Positions 7,776-15,955 of a stretch of 50,117 nt of DNA are shown here, one piece after another. Source of the stretch: UBA1189 sp045660385 (GTDB lineage Bacteria > Bacteroidota > Bacteroidia > Bacteroidales > Bacteroidaceae). The position numbers were made by a program, and so were the translations under genes. The notes below the pieces were generated by a model. It saw only the letters and a list, made by a program, of their open reading frames with translations, ran no database searches and had not been told where the DNA came from. The stretch spans positions 1 to 50,117 of the forward strand of contig JAZRDT010000145.1 of NCBI GenBank assembly GCA_045660385.1. The letters run 5' to 3'. How positions within the stretch are numbered: position 1 is the stretch's first letter; every line of letters starts with the position of its first letter.

Positions 7776-8642
7776 TTACATGGTGGCCAGGTCGATAAGG
7801 TACTGGCCATAGGCGGTCTTCTCCTGCAACTTGCCGAGTGCTTCGAGCTGTGCATTGTCGATCCAGCCGTTGCGCCATGCAATCTCTTCGATGCAGCTTA
7901 CATAGAAGCCCTGGCGGTTCTGGATGGTGGCAACGAAGTTGGATGCTTCGAGCAAGCTGTCGCAGTTGCCGGTGTCGAGCCAGGCAAAGCCGCGTCCGAA
8001 GAGTTCCATGCGCAGGGTGCCCTCCTCGAGGTAGAGGCGGTTGAGGTCGGTAATCTCATATTCGCCACGAGCCGAGGGTTTCAGGGCGCGTGCCTTTTCG
8101 GTGACGGTGCTGTCGTAGAAATAGAGTCCCGGTACGGCATAGTTGCTCTTGGGGTGGGCGGGTTTCTCTTCGAGTGAGATCACCTTGCCTGTCTCGTCAA
8201 ACTCGGCTACACCATAGGCGCGGGGATCCTTTACATAGTAGCCGAAGATGCAGGCTCCGTGGGTGGTGGCAGCGGCACGCTTGAGCATGGCGCTGAACCC
8301 CTGTCCGTAAAACATGTTGTCGCCCAGGATGAGGCATCCGGGCTCTCCGGCGAGGAACTCGGCTCCCAAAACGAAGGCTTGGGCCAGTCCGTTAGCTATC
8401 TCTTGCACCTTATATTCAAAGTGCATGCCCAGCTGCTCACCTGTTCCCAACAGTTCGCGAAACATAGGGAGGTCTCTCGGGGTGCTTATAATGAGTACTT
8501 CGCGTATGCCAGCCAACATGAGTGTAGACAGAGGATAATAAATCATTGGCTTGTCATACACGGGCATGATCTGCTTACTGATCGCTTTGGATAGAGGATA
8601 CAATCGTGTGGCTGTACCTCCGGCAAGAATGATACCTTTCAT
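7776..8642 (-). CDS. rfbA: Glucose-1-phosphate thymidylyltransferase
   Basis: A 288-aa nucleotidyltransferase joining dTTP and glucose-1-phosphate into dTDP-glucose. The nucleotide-binding signature is GGTATRLYP at residues 8-16 (commonly GGSGTRLYP; the small Gly-to-Ala change is conservative). It is followed by SKQIMPVYDKPMIYYPLS, a sugar-phosphate/dTTP-binding segment of the RmlA family, and LILGDNMFYG with the metal-binding Asp. Full family length. It is first gene of the rfbA-rfbB pair under a clear promoter at 8667-8699. Confidence 0.95.
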   Translation of the reverse strand: MKGIILAGGTATRLYPLSKAISKQIMPVYDKPMIYYPLSTLMLAGIREVLIISTPRDLPMFRELLGTGEQLGMHFEYKVQEIANGLAQAFVLGAEFLAGEPGCLILGDNMFYGQGFSAMLKRAAATTHGACIFGYYVKDPRAYGVAEFDETGKVISLEEKPAHPKSNYAVPGLYFYDSTVTEKARALKPSARGEYEITDLNRLYLEEGTLRMELFGRGFAWLDTGNCDSLLEASNFVATIQNRQGFYVSCIEEIAWRNGWIDNAQLEALGKLQEKTAYGQYLIDLATM

Positions 8643-8666
8643 GGGATAACTCTTTTAAAATCTTCA

Positions 8667-8699
8667 CAAAGATAACGATAAAGTTTTGTATTTGCCAAA
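8667..8699 (-). promoter_or_regulatory. Promoter of rfbA-rfbB
   Basis: On the minus strand: TTTG (8699-8696), 21 nt, TATCTTTG (8674-8667). It lies 25 bp before the rfbA ATG. Confidence 0.75.
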
Positions 8700-8725
8700 G
8701 AAACTTTATGCTTGCTTCATTTTTG

Positions 8726-8756
8726 TTGGATTTTTCAATAATATTGCGTAAGTTTG
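8726..8756 (+). promoter_or_regulatory. Promoter of GH51 gene
   Basis: TTG (8726-8728), 20 nt, TAAGTTTG (8749-8756). It leaves a 5' leader of roughly 60 nt before the ATG at 8824. It is divergent to the rfbA promoter. Confidence 0.7.
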
Positions 8757-8823
8757 CAACGATATAGCTTAAATAAGGGTATAATACCAAGTGAGAAACT
8801 ATTTACTAATCAATAAAATCATT

Positions 8824-10812
8824 ATGAGAAAAACATTCTTGACAGCACTGGCTGGTATGGCTATCGCCCTCTCGGCCAACGCGCAGAGCCATGAGCTCAC
8901 GGTGGAGATGAAGAAGAATGGCGCTCCCATTCAGAAGACCATGTATGGTCTGTTCATCGAAGATATCAACTATGCCGCCGACGGTGGTTTGTATGCTGAG
9001 TTGGTTAAGAACCGCTCGTTTGACTTCCCCTATGCCTTCACAGGCTGGCAGGTGGCTGGTAACGTAGAGGTTCGTAACGATGGACCGTTCGACCGCAACC
9101 CCAACTACGTACGTCTGAAGAGCTCAGGCCATGGCCATAAGTGGACAGCTCTGCTCAACGAGGGTTTCTTCGGCATCGGTGTAGAGCAGGACAAGGAGTA
9201 TCGCTTCACCTTCTATGCTCGTGTACCCGAAGGTAAGAATCGTGCTCGCATCCGCATGGAACTTGCACAGCCTATCACCAATCGTGAAGGTCAGGACTTC
9301 CTCAGCCGCGAGATCAATATCGAGGGCAGCGAGTGGAAACAGTACGAGGTAGTGGTGAAGTCGCCCATGACAGAGCCCAAGGCACAGCTCCGTATCTTCC
9401 TGCTCGGTAACAACGCCGTAGACCTCGAGCACATCTCACTCTTCCCCGTCGACACATGGAAGGGTCGCAAGGGTGGTTTGCGTAAGGACCTCATGGAGGC
9501 ATTGGCTGATATGAAGCCCGGTTGCTTCCGTTTCCCCGGTGGCTGTATCGTTGAGGGTACCGACTTGGATACCCGCTACAACTGGAAGAATACGCTCGGT
9601 CCTGTCGAGAACCGTCCCTTGAACGAGAACCGCTGGCACTATACCTTCCGTCATCGCTTCTTCCCCGACTACTTCCAAACTTATGGTCTCGGCTTCTATG
9701 AGTACTTCCTGCTCTCTGAGGAGATTGGTGCAGAGCCTCTTCCCGTAGTGAATGTAGGTCTCTCTTGTCAGTATCAGAACAACGGTGAGCACGCTCACGT
9801 AGCAGTTGATAACTTGGATGAGTATATCCAGGATGCTCTCGACCTCATTGAGTTTGCCAATGGCGACGTTACCACCGAGTATGGTAAGATTCGTGCTGAG
9901 ATGGGTCACCCCGAGCCCTTCAACCTCAAGTTCCTCGGTGTGGGTAACGAGCAGTGGGGCCCCGAATATGTAGTACGTCTCGAGAAGTTTGTAGAGCGTC
10001 TGCGCAAGGAGCATCCCGAAATTGATATTATCGGTTCGTCTGGCCCCAACTCTGAGGGTCGCGACTTCGACTACTTGTGGCCCGAGATGAAGCGCATCCA
10101 GGTAGACCTCGTTGACGAGCACTTCTACCGTCCCGAGAGCTGGTTCCTCAGCCAGGGCAACCGCTACGACAACTACGACCGCAAGGGTCCGAAGGTGTTT
10201 GCCGGTGAGTATGCTTGCCACGGAGCTAATGGTCGCAAGTGGAACCACTTCAACGCTTCGCTCCTTGAGGCTGCATTCATGACCAACCTCGAGCGCAATG
10301 CCGATATCGTACACATGGCTACTTATGCTCCTCTCTTCGCTCACGTTGACGGATGGCAGTGGCGTCCCGACCTCATCTGGTACGACAACCTCCGCTCTGT
10401 ACGCTCTTGCTCATACTATGTGCAGCAGATGTATGCTCACAATACCGGTACTCACGTGCTGAAGGCTACTGAGATGGGCAAGCCTCTTGCTGGTAACGAG
10501 GGTCAGGACGGACTCTTTGCAAGTGCCGTATGGGATGCTAACAAGAAGGAGGTAATCGTGAAGGTTATCAACGTGTCTGACAAGGCTCAGGAGGTGAAGC
10601 TCAACTTCACAGGTCTTACAAAGCGTCAGCAACCTCAGTTGGTAGACGTTACTACCTATCATTCTGATGATCTCTATGCTGACAACACATTGGATAATCC
10701 CACAGCAATTGTTCCGCAGGTGAAGGCTGCCGAGAATGCTACACTTGACGTTGCCAACGTGCCCGCCAAGACCTTTGCAATGTATCGCTTCAAGGTAGAG
10801 GGACGCAAGTAA
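8824..10812 (+). CDS. Exported alpha-L-arabinofuranosidase, GH51
   Basis: A 662-aa enzyme that removes terminal alpha-L-arabinofuranose from arabinan, arabinoxylan or pectin side chains. The signal peptide is MRKTFLTALAGMAIALSANAQ. A beta-sandwich carbohydrate-binding-like region (about residues 60-190) precedes the (beta/alpha)8 barrel. The acid/base Glu376 is in GVGNEQWGPEY and the probable nucleophile Glu462 in VFAGEYACHG, matching the GNE and EYA motifs of the plant/Bacteroidetes-type GH51 subgroup. A C-terminal beta domain ends at VPAKTFAMYRF. The ATG at 8824 is preferred over the in-frame GTG at 8791 because only the later start gives a clean signal peptide. A UUCG hairpin ends the unit. 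The GH28 gene follows with its own promoter, so the two pectin-related genes are neighbours but not one obvious operon. Confidence 0.9.
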   Translation: MRKTFLTALAGMAIALSANAQSHELTVEMKKNGAPIQKTMYGLFIEDINYAADGGLYAELVKNRSFDFPYAFTGWQVAGNVEVRNDGPFDRNPNYVRLKSSGHGHKWTALLNEGFFGIGVEQDKEYRFTFYARVPEGKNRARIRMELAQPITNREGQDFLSREINIEGSEWKQYEVVVKSPMTEPKAQLRIFLLGNNAVDLEHISLFPVDTWKGRKGGLRKDLMEALADMKPGCFRFPGGCIVEGTDLDTRYNWKNTLGPVENRPLNENRWHYTFRHRFFPDYFQTYGLGFYEYFLLSEEIGAEPLPVVNVGLSCQYQNNGEHAHVAVDNLDEYIQDALDLIEFANGDVTTEYGKIRAEMGHPEPFNLKFLGVGNEQWGPEYVVRLEKFVERLRKEHPEIDIIGSSGPNSEGRDFDYLWPEMKRIQVDLVDEHFYRPESWFLSQGNRYDNYDRKGPKVFAGEYACHGANGRKWNHFNASLLEAAFMTNLERNADIVHMATYAPLFAHVDGWQWRPDLIWYDNLRSVRSCSYYVQQMYAHNTGTHVLKATEMGKPLAGNEGQDGLFASAVWDANKKEVIVKVINVSDKAQEVKLNFTGLTKRQQPQLVDVTTYHSDDLYADNTLDNPTAIVPQVKAAENATLDVANVPAKTFAMYRFKVEGRK

Positions 10813-10842
10813 TAGCTTGTATAAGTCATACTCCTATATCAT

Positions 10843-10872
10843 GCAAGGCCGCTCCTTCGGGAGTGGCCTTGC
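10843..10872 (+). terminator. Terminator after GH51 gene
   Basis: A 13-bp stem (GCAAGGCCGCTCC / GGAGTGGCCTTGC, one G-T wobble) closes a TTCG tetraloop. It lies 30 bp after the stop codon. The T-run downstream is weak, but the hairpin is very stable. Confidence 0.8.
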
Positions 10873-10909
10873 TGCTTATGCCTGTTTGTTGAAAATTGTT
10901 GGAGAATGA

Positions 10910-10940
10910 TTTGGCTTCTTTGAGGAATGTTGTACCTTTG
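10910..10940 (+). promoter_or_regulatory. Promoter of GH28 gene
   Basis: TTTG (10910-10913), 19 nt, TACCTTTG (10933-10940), a full Bacteroidetes promoter match 31 bp before the ATG at 10972. Confidence 0.8.
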
Positions 10941-10971
10941 TGAATAAGTACCATTTGAACGGAACATTGCT

Positions 10972-12444
10972 ATGATACCGAAGTTGCGAAAATTGCTTTC
11001 TCTCTTGATACTGGTAGCTTTTACTATTTCTGCACAGGCTGCCATTTATGATGTGAAAAGTTTTGGAGCTACAGGAGACGGTATACACATCGATTCTCAC
11101 GCCATCAATGCCGCCCTTGAACAGGCTGCCCGCGATGGTGGCGGCACCGTAGTGCTCCCTCCGGGTACTTACCTCAGCTACTCCATACATCTGCAGAGCA
11201 ATGTCACCTTGCGCATCGAGAAGGGTGCCACGCTGAAGGCTGCGCCCGTGACCGACACTCAAGGTTACGACGAGGCCGAGCCCAACGACTCGCACTACCA
11301 GGACTTCGGTCATAGCCATTGGCACAACTCGCTCCTTTGGGGCGATAGCCTGCAACATGTGACCATCGAGGGCGAAGGCCTTATCGATGGTACCGGCGTG
11401 CTCAGCCGTGGCGAGCCTCGCCGCGGATACACGGGTATGCCTCAGGCCAACAAGGGCCTTGCCTTGCGCGATTGCCGGTATGTGACGATACGCGGTGTCA
11501 GTTTTCTCGCTTGCGGACACTTTGCCCTGTTGCTTACGGGTGTCGACGACCTGCTCATCGAGAATGTCACTGCCGACACCAACCGCGACGGCTTCGATAT
11601 CGACTGCTGTGAACGTGTAGTCATCCGTGGTTGCCGTGTCAACACCGTCAATGACGATGCCATCGTACTCAAGTGCTCCTATGCCTTGGGATGGGCCAAG
11701 CCCACCGAGCATGTGCTCATCGAGGACTGCGAGGTCAGCGGCTACGACGTAGGCTCGCTGCTTAACGGCACCCGTACCACGCAGACGCTCAAGGCTCCCG
11801 ATGGTGATGGTCCCACAGGACGCATCAAACTGGGTACCGAGAGTAATGGCGGCTTCCGCCACATCACCATCCGCCGCTGCACCTTCGAGCACTGTCGTGG
11901 ATTAGCTCTCGAAACGGTCGACGGTGCCCCCATGGAGGAGATCCGCGTGAGCCACCTCACCATGCACGATATATGCAACTCGCCCATCTATATCCGCTTG
12001 GGCGACCGCATGCGTGGCCCTGCTACGCTACCTCCCTCATCGGTCAAGGATATCCGCATCAGCCATGTCAATGTCAGCGATGCCGATTGCCGTTATGCCT
12101 GCCTAATAGCCGGCATCGAGGGACATCCCGTGTGCGACGTACGCATCAGCGACCTCACCATCGGCTACCGGGGTGGTATCACACTCGACGACGTCGCACA
12201 GCAGCGCGGTTGCAACCCCTTCTTCTACGAACCTGCCCGCACAGACAAGAACCGTGGCGTACGCAGCTACCCCGAGCCCTCAGCGCATGGATTGCAGCCT
12301 GCCTGGGGCTTCTCCATCCATCATGTCGATGATATCACGCTCCGCCGCATACGCCTCACCACGGCCACACCCGACGAACGTCCTTGGCTGCATGAAGACA
12401 ATGTCAGGAATTTGAAAATCCGGAACCTTAAAGCACGGAATTAG
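10972..12444 (+). CDS. Exported polygalacturonase-like enzyme, GH28
   Basis: A 490-aa right-handed beta-helix enzyme expected to hydrolyse galacturonan (or a related pectic linkage) outside the cytoplasm. The signal peptide is residues 1-23 (ending SAQA). The pectate-lyase-superfamily entry motif YDVKSFGATGDG follows. Catalytic Asp residues are visible: Asp206 in NRDGFDID and Asp228/Asp229 in NDDAIVLK, with spacing matching the NTD and DD motifs of GH28. The usual GHG histidine segment is replaced by KLGTESNGGFRHI, as seen in exo-type bacterial members, and RLGD may take the place of RIK. Substrate assignment beyond pectin is inference. It follows the GH51 gene and faces folB tail to tail. 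Confidence 0.87.
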   Translation: MIPKLRKLLSLLILVAFTISAQAAIYDVKSFGATGDGIHIDSHAINAALEQAARDGGGTVVLPPGTYLSYSIHLQSNVTLRIEKGATLKAAPVTDTQGYDEAEPNDSHYQDFGHSHWHNSLLWGDSLQHVTIEGEGLIDGTGVLSRGEPRRGYTGMPQANKGLALRDCRYVTIRGVSFLACGHFALLLTGVDDLLIENVTADTNRDGFDIDCCERVVIRGCRVNTVNDDAIVLKCSYALGWAKPTEHVLIEDCEVSGYDVGSLLNGTRTTQTLKAPDGDGPTGRIKLGTESNGGFRHITIRRCTFEHCRGLALETVDGAPMEEIRVSHLTMHDICNSPIYIRLGDRMRGPATLPPSSVKDIRISHVNVSDADCRYACLIAGIEGHPVCDVRISDLTIGYRGGITLDDVAQQRGCNPFFYEPARTDKNRGVRSYPEPSAHGLQPAWGFSIHHVDDITLRRIRLTTATPDERPWLHEDNVRNLKIRNLKARN

Positions 12445-12552
12445 GGATAGCCTCCTCCATATCTCTGCTGAGCGTACAGCACCCTCACCTCCTCCTCGGG
12501 CAGATGGCTGCTACGGATGCGTGGTATATGCCTTGATGGCAGAAAGCAGTTG

Positions 12553-12924
12553 CTACCGCACACATGTCAGCGTAACCGCTGACAGACAATTACCTGCCCC
12601 CTCGATGGGTGGATTACACTTGGCGACTCGTACCTGCACGCTTTGCAGGGTGACGAAACGACGGAGCAGAGCACTTCCAATGCGGCCGCATATATGTTCG
12701 AGCAGTTGTGAAGGGATGTCCATTTCGCTCTTCACCACCTCGTAGGCTTCGGCGTAATTGATGGTTCCGCAGAGTTCGTCGGTGGCGATAGCATGACTGA
12801 TGTCAGCTATGAGAGTCAGGTCAACAATGAATGTGTTGCCCAAAAGACGCTCTTCGGGAAGTACACCGTGGTGAGCATGGAAAGTCAGGCCCTGTAACTC
12901 AATGGTGCTGTGTGTGATAGTCAT
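12553..12924 (-). CDS. folB: Dihydroneopterin aldolase
   Basis: A 123-aa folate-pathway enzyme cleaving 7,8-dihydroneopterin to 6-hydroxymethyl-dihydropterin and glycolaldehyde. Family marks are LQGLTFHAHHGVLPEER at residues 10-26 (with the conserved Glu) and Lys102 in VRVAKCNPPI. The length is normal. It lies downstream of nrdJ on the same strand, but a hairpin with a T-run (12961-12997) separates them. No clear TAnnTTTG promoter is visible in the short gap, so its transcription source is unresolved. Confidence 0.92.
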   Translation of the reverse strand: MTITHSTIELQGLTFHAHHGVLPEERLLGNTFIVDLTLIADISHAIATDELCGTINYAEAYEVVKSEMDIPSQLLEHICGRIGSALLRRFVTLQSVQVRVAKCNPPIEGAGNCLSAVTLTCVR

Positions 12925-12960
12925 ATCTTGTGTTGGATTTTTGTATGCTTTGTAGAAAAT

Positions 12961-12997
12961 GAAAGGGAGTCCTCAACTCTATGAGCGACTCCCTTTC
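12961..12997 (-). terminator. Terminator after nrdJ
   Basis: GAAAGGGAGTC (12961-12971) pairs with GACTCCCTTTC (12987-12997) around a 15-nt loop. On the minus strand the stem is followed by ATTTTCT. A second small hairpin (13036-13052, CCTCTC/GAGAGG) lies just after the nrdJ stop. Confidence 0.7.
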
Positions 12998-13067
12998 TCG
13001 CGTATGTAAAAGAAAAAGATTTCTCTTTACGGTCTCCTCTCTATGGGAGAGGGTGGGGCAGTGATCC

Positions 13068-15626
13068 TTATCCGCAACGGCTGGTGCCGCAGTTGGTACA
13101 GATCAGGCAGCCTTCCTGGTATACGAGTGTCTCCTGTCCGCAGTTGGGGCATATCTGACCCTTGGCTGAGGTGCCATCAAGTACATACTTCTTCAGGGCA
13201 CGCTCTACGCCAACCTTCCAGGTGTTGATGCTTTCGCTATCGAGCTGCAGTGAGCTGACGAGTTTGATAACCTGCTCGATGGGCATACGGTAGCGGAGCA
13301 CACCCGAGATAAGCTTTGCATAGTTCCAATACTCCTTGTCGAACTTCTCAGAAAGTCCCTCGATGGTGGTCTTGTAGCCGCGCTTGTTGCTGAACTGGAA
13401 ATCGTAGCGCTTTACGCCATTCTCATCTACATTCTTAATGATGTAGCCATTGGTTACAGATTTGGGAAGAAGGATGCCTTCATCGTCGTCGGCCAGACCG
13501 GTGAAGATTTCGTAGGGACGGCCGTCGAGCAAACCTACGAATGCCACCCACTTTTCCTTGTTGTTCTGGAAACGCACGACGTCGGCCTCGAGCACGCGGG
13601 GGCGTGTCTCAACTACTACGGGGGGCTTGCAGGTGCAAGGCTCCTCAACGGGCTTGCCGTCGGCGCTCTTCTTCTTGTTGTCGGCTGCGATGAGCACACC
13701 GCTGCGTGAACCGCCGCGATATACGGTACATCCCTTACAGCCGCACTTCCAAGCCTCTACATAGAGGTCGTTGACAAGCTCCTCGGTAACATCGGCGGGG
13801 AGGTTGATGGTTACGCTGATAGAGTGGTCTACCCATTTCTGGATACGGCCCTGCATCTGTACCTTCTTCAACCAGTCGATGTCGTTGGCTGTTGCCTTGT
13901 GGTAGGGGCTCTCGGCTACCATCGCGTCGATTTCCTCCTGGGTGTAGCGCTTGGTGGTGTCGTAGCCCTTGGTTTCCATCCAGGTCATGAACTTGGGGTG
14001 GTATACGATGAACTCCTCGAATGCATCGCCGGTCTCATCGGTGAAGTCTACATGTACGTCGGGATCGTTGGGGTTTACCTTACGGCGACGCTTGTATACG
14101 GGCATGAATACGGGCTCGATACCTGAGGTGGTCTGTGTCATCAAACTTACGGTGCCTGTGGGGGCGATGGTCAAACAGGCAATGTTGCGGCGGCCATACT
14201 GCTTCATCTCCTCGTAGAGGGCGGGATCGGCCTCCTTGATACGGTTGATGAAGGGGTTGTTCTTCTCGCGCTCGCTGTCGTATACGGTGAATGCACCGCG
14301 CTCCTTAGCCATCTGTACTGATGAGCGGTAAGCCTCAATGGCGATGGTGCGGTGTACCTTCTCGGAGAAGTCGGTAGCCTCGTCGGTACCATAGCGCAAG
14401 CCCATAGCGGCAAGCATATCGCCTTCAGCGGTGATACCTACACCCGTACGGCGACCCTGTGTGCTCTTGTCCATAATCTTCTGCCACAAGGTGCGCTCTG
14501 CGCCCTTTACCTCCTCGCTCTCGGGGTCGCTCTCAACCTTTGCCATGATGGCCTCGATCTTCTCAATCTCAAGGTCGATGATGTCGTCCATGATGCGCTG
14601 GGCAACGGCAACGTGTTTCTTGAAGAGGTCGAAATCGAAGTAGGCCTCCGTTGTGAAGGGGTTTACAACGTATGAATAGAGGTTCAATGCCAACAGACGG
14701 CATGAATCGTAGGGGCAGAGGGGAATCTCACCGCAAGGGTTGGTAGATACGGTCTTGAAGCCGAGGTCTGCGTAGCAGTCGGGTACAGACTCGCGTATGA
14801 TCGTGTCCCAGAAGAGTACGCCGGGTTCAGCGCTCTTCCAAGCGTTGTGTACAATCTTCTTCCACAATTCGGGCGCATTTACCTCTTTGGTGTATTGGGG
14901 TTCGGCGCTGTCGATGGGGTATTTCTGTATGTAGGTCTTGCCCTCTACAGCTGCGCGCATGAAGTCGTCGTCCATCTTAACGGATACGTTGGCTCCAGTA
15001 ACCTTGCCTTCAGTCATCTTTGCATCGATGAATGATTCTGAATCGGGGTGCTTGATTGATACGCTGAGCATCAAGGCGCCACGGCGACCATCTTGAGCAA
15101 CCTCACGGGTAGAGTTTGAGTAGCGCTCCATGAAGGGGACGAGACCGGTAGAGGTCAGCGCTGAGTTCTTTACGGGTGATCCTTTGGGACGGATATGAGA
15201 GAGGTCGTGGCCTACACCACCGCGGCGTTTCATCAGCTGTACCTGTTCCTCATCGATGCGGATGATGGCACCATACGAGTCGGCATTGCCATCCATACCG
15301 ATTACGAAACAGTTGGAGAGTGAGGCAATCTGGTGGTTGTTACCAATACCTGTCATGGGACTTCCCTGGGGTACGATGTACTTGAAGTGGTCGAGCAGGT
15401 CAAACAACTGCTGTGCTGACAAGCCGTTGGGGTACTTTGCCTCTACACGGGCAATTTCATTGGCAATGCGCCAATGCATGTCGCGCGGTGTCTCTTCGTA
15501 GATGACGCCGGCTGAGTCTTTCATGGCATACTTGTTGGCCCATACTCTGGCTGCGAGAGCGTCGCCTCCGAAGTATTCGAGCGTAGCGTTCTGCGCTTCT
15601 TCGAATGTGTAAGTTTTCTGTTCCAC
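13068..15626 (-). CDS. nrdJ: Adenosylcobalamin-dependent (class II) ribonucleotide reductase
   Basis: An 852-aa enzyme that reduces ribonucleotides to deoxyribonucleotides using vitamin B12 to generate the radical, independent of oxygen. Marks include NPCGEIPL with the active-site Cys, GTVSLMTQTTSGIEPVF, KSAEPGVLFWDT, and a C-terminal zinc-ribbon-like cysteine cluster (CPNCG...CLICTNCGTSRCG) carrying reducing cysteines. The start is a GTG at 15626 (VEQKTYTFEEAQ). The longer frame begins at a TTG lying inside the promoter -7 box (15705-15712), so it cannot be transcribed in full. The leader is about 73 nt, too short for a full cobalamin riboswitch. Neighbours are dnaA upstream and folB downstream. 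Confidence 0.93.
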   Translation of the reverse strand: MEQKTYTFEEAQNATLEYFGGDALAARVWANKYAMKDSAGVIYEETPRDMHWRIANEIARVEAKYPNGLSAQQLFDLLDHFKYIVPQGSPMTGIGNNHQIASLSNCFVIGMDGNADSYGAIIRIDEEQVQLMKRRGGVGHDLSHIRPKGSPVKNSALTSTGLVPFMERYSNSTREVAQDGRRGALMLSVSIKHPDSESFIDAKMTEGKVTGANVSVKMDDDFMRAAVEGKTYIQKYPIDSAEPQYTKEVNAPELWKKIVHNAWKSAEPGVLFWDTIIRESVPDCYADLGFKTVSTNPCGEIPLCPYDSCRLLALNLYSYVVNPFTTEAYFDFDLFKKHVAVAQRIMDDIIDLEIEKIEAIMAKVESDPESEEVKGAERTLWQKIMDKSTQGRRTGVGITAEGDMLAAMGLRYGTDEATDFSEKVHRTIAIEAYRSSVQMAKERGAFTVYDSEREKNNPFINRIKEADPALYEEMKQYGRRNIACLTIAPTGTVSLMTQTTSGIEPVFMPVYKRRRKVNPNDPDVHVDFTDETGDAFEEFIVYHPKFMTWMETKGYDTTKRYTQEEIDAMVAESPYHKATANDIDWLKKVQMQGRIQKWVDHSISVTINLPADVTEELVNDLYVEAWKCGCKGCTVYRGGSRSGVLIAADNKKKSADGKPVEEPCTCKPPVVVETRPRVLEADVVRFQNNKEKWVAFVGLLDGRPYEIFTGLADDDEGILLPKSVTNGYIIKNVDENGVKRYDFQFSNKRGYKTTIEGLSEKFDKEYWNYAKLISGVLRYRMPIEQVIKLVSSLQLDSESINTWKVGVERALKKYVLDGTSAKGQICPNCGQETLVYQEGCLICTNCGTSRCG

Positions 15627-15704
15627 TTTGATTATGTAGTTACGTTTGTTGTCAAAAAAAGGTGTCGGTTGTAGAAGTAAAACCTTTTCGAACAAAAAGC
15701 TTTG

Positions 15705-15736
15705 CAAAGCTACGCAAGTTTTTTGGATTGGCCAAA
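15705..15736 (-). promoter_or_regulatory. Promoter of nrdJ
   Basis: On the minus strand: TTTG (15736-15733), 20 nt, TAGCTTTG (15712-15705). A full consensus match that rules out the longer nrdJ frame. Confidence 0.8.
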
Positions 15737-15859
15737 TTTTACAAGAATGAAATTTGAGGAAAAATAAAGGTTTTCCAAAACAAAAAGTTAAATACTTAAA
15801 AATGAGCTAAATCGAAATTTTGCAATTTTGAAAAGTTTTCCAAAAAGTAAATAATGAAT

Positions 15860-15933
15860 AAAGGAAGGTGCAATTTGTTGGTTTGCTACCTTCCTTTCAG
15901 AGAATGTAAATAGGGCAGCTTTTGGACTGCCCT
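15860..15933 (-). terminator. Two consecutive hairpins after dnaA
   Basis: AGGGCAG (15912-15918) / CTGCCCT (15927-15933) is nearest the dnaA stop. AAAGGAAGGT (15860-15869) / ACCTTCCTTT (15888-15897) follows, with a 10-bp stem. Together they probably end dnaA transcription before the nrdJ promoter. The rest of this 330-bp gap (15627-15955) is AT-rich and shows no gene. Confidence 0.65.
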
Positions 15934-15955
15934 AAGTAAAATGTTGCAGCGGATG

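Noticed and set aside
9436..10344. 302-aa minus-strand open frame opposite GH51
   Set aside because: It lies inside a complete GH51 gene with both catalytic motifs, and the protein resembles no family.
10876..11892. 338-aa minus-strand open frame opposite GH28
   Set aside because: Shadow of the GH28 gene. It also covers that gene's promoter.
15627..15704. Cobalamin riboswitch before nrdJ
   Set aside because: The leader after the mapped-by-motif promoter is about 73 nt, well short of the ~200 nt needed, and no conserved B12-box was recognised.
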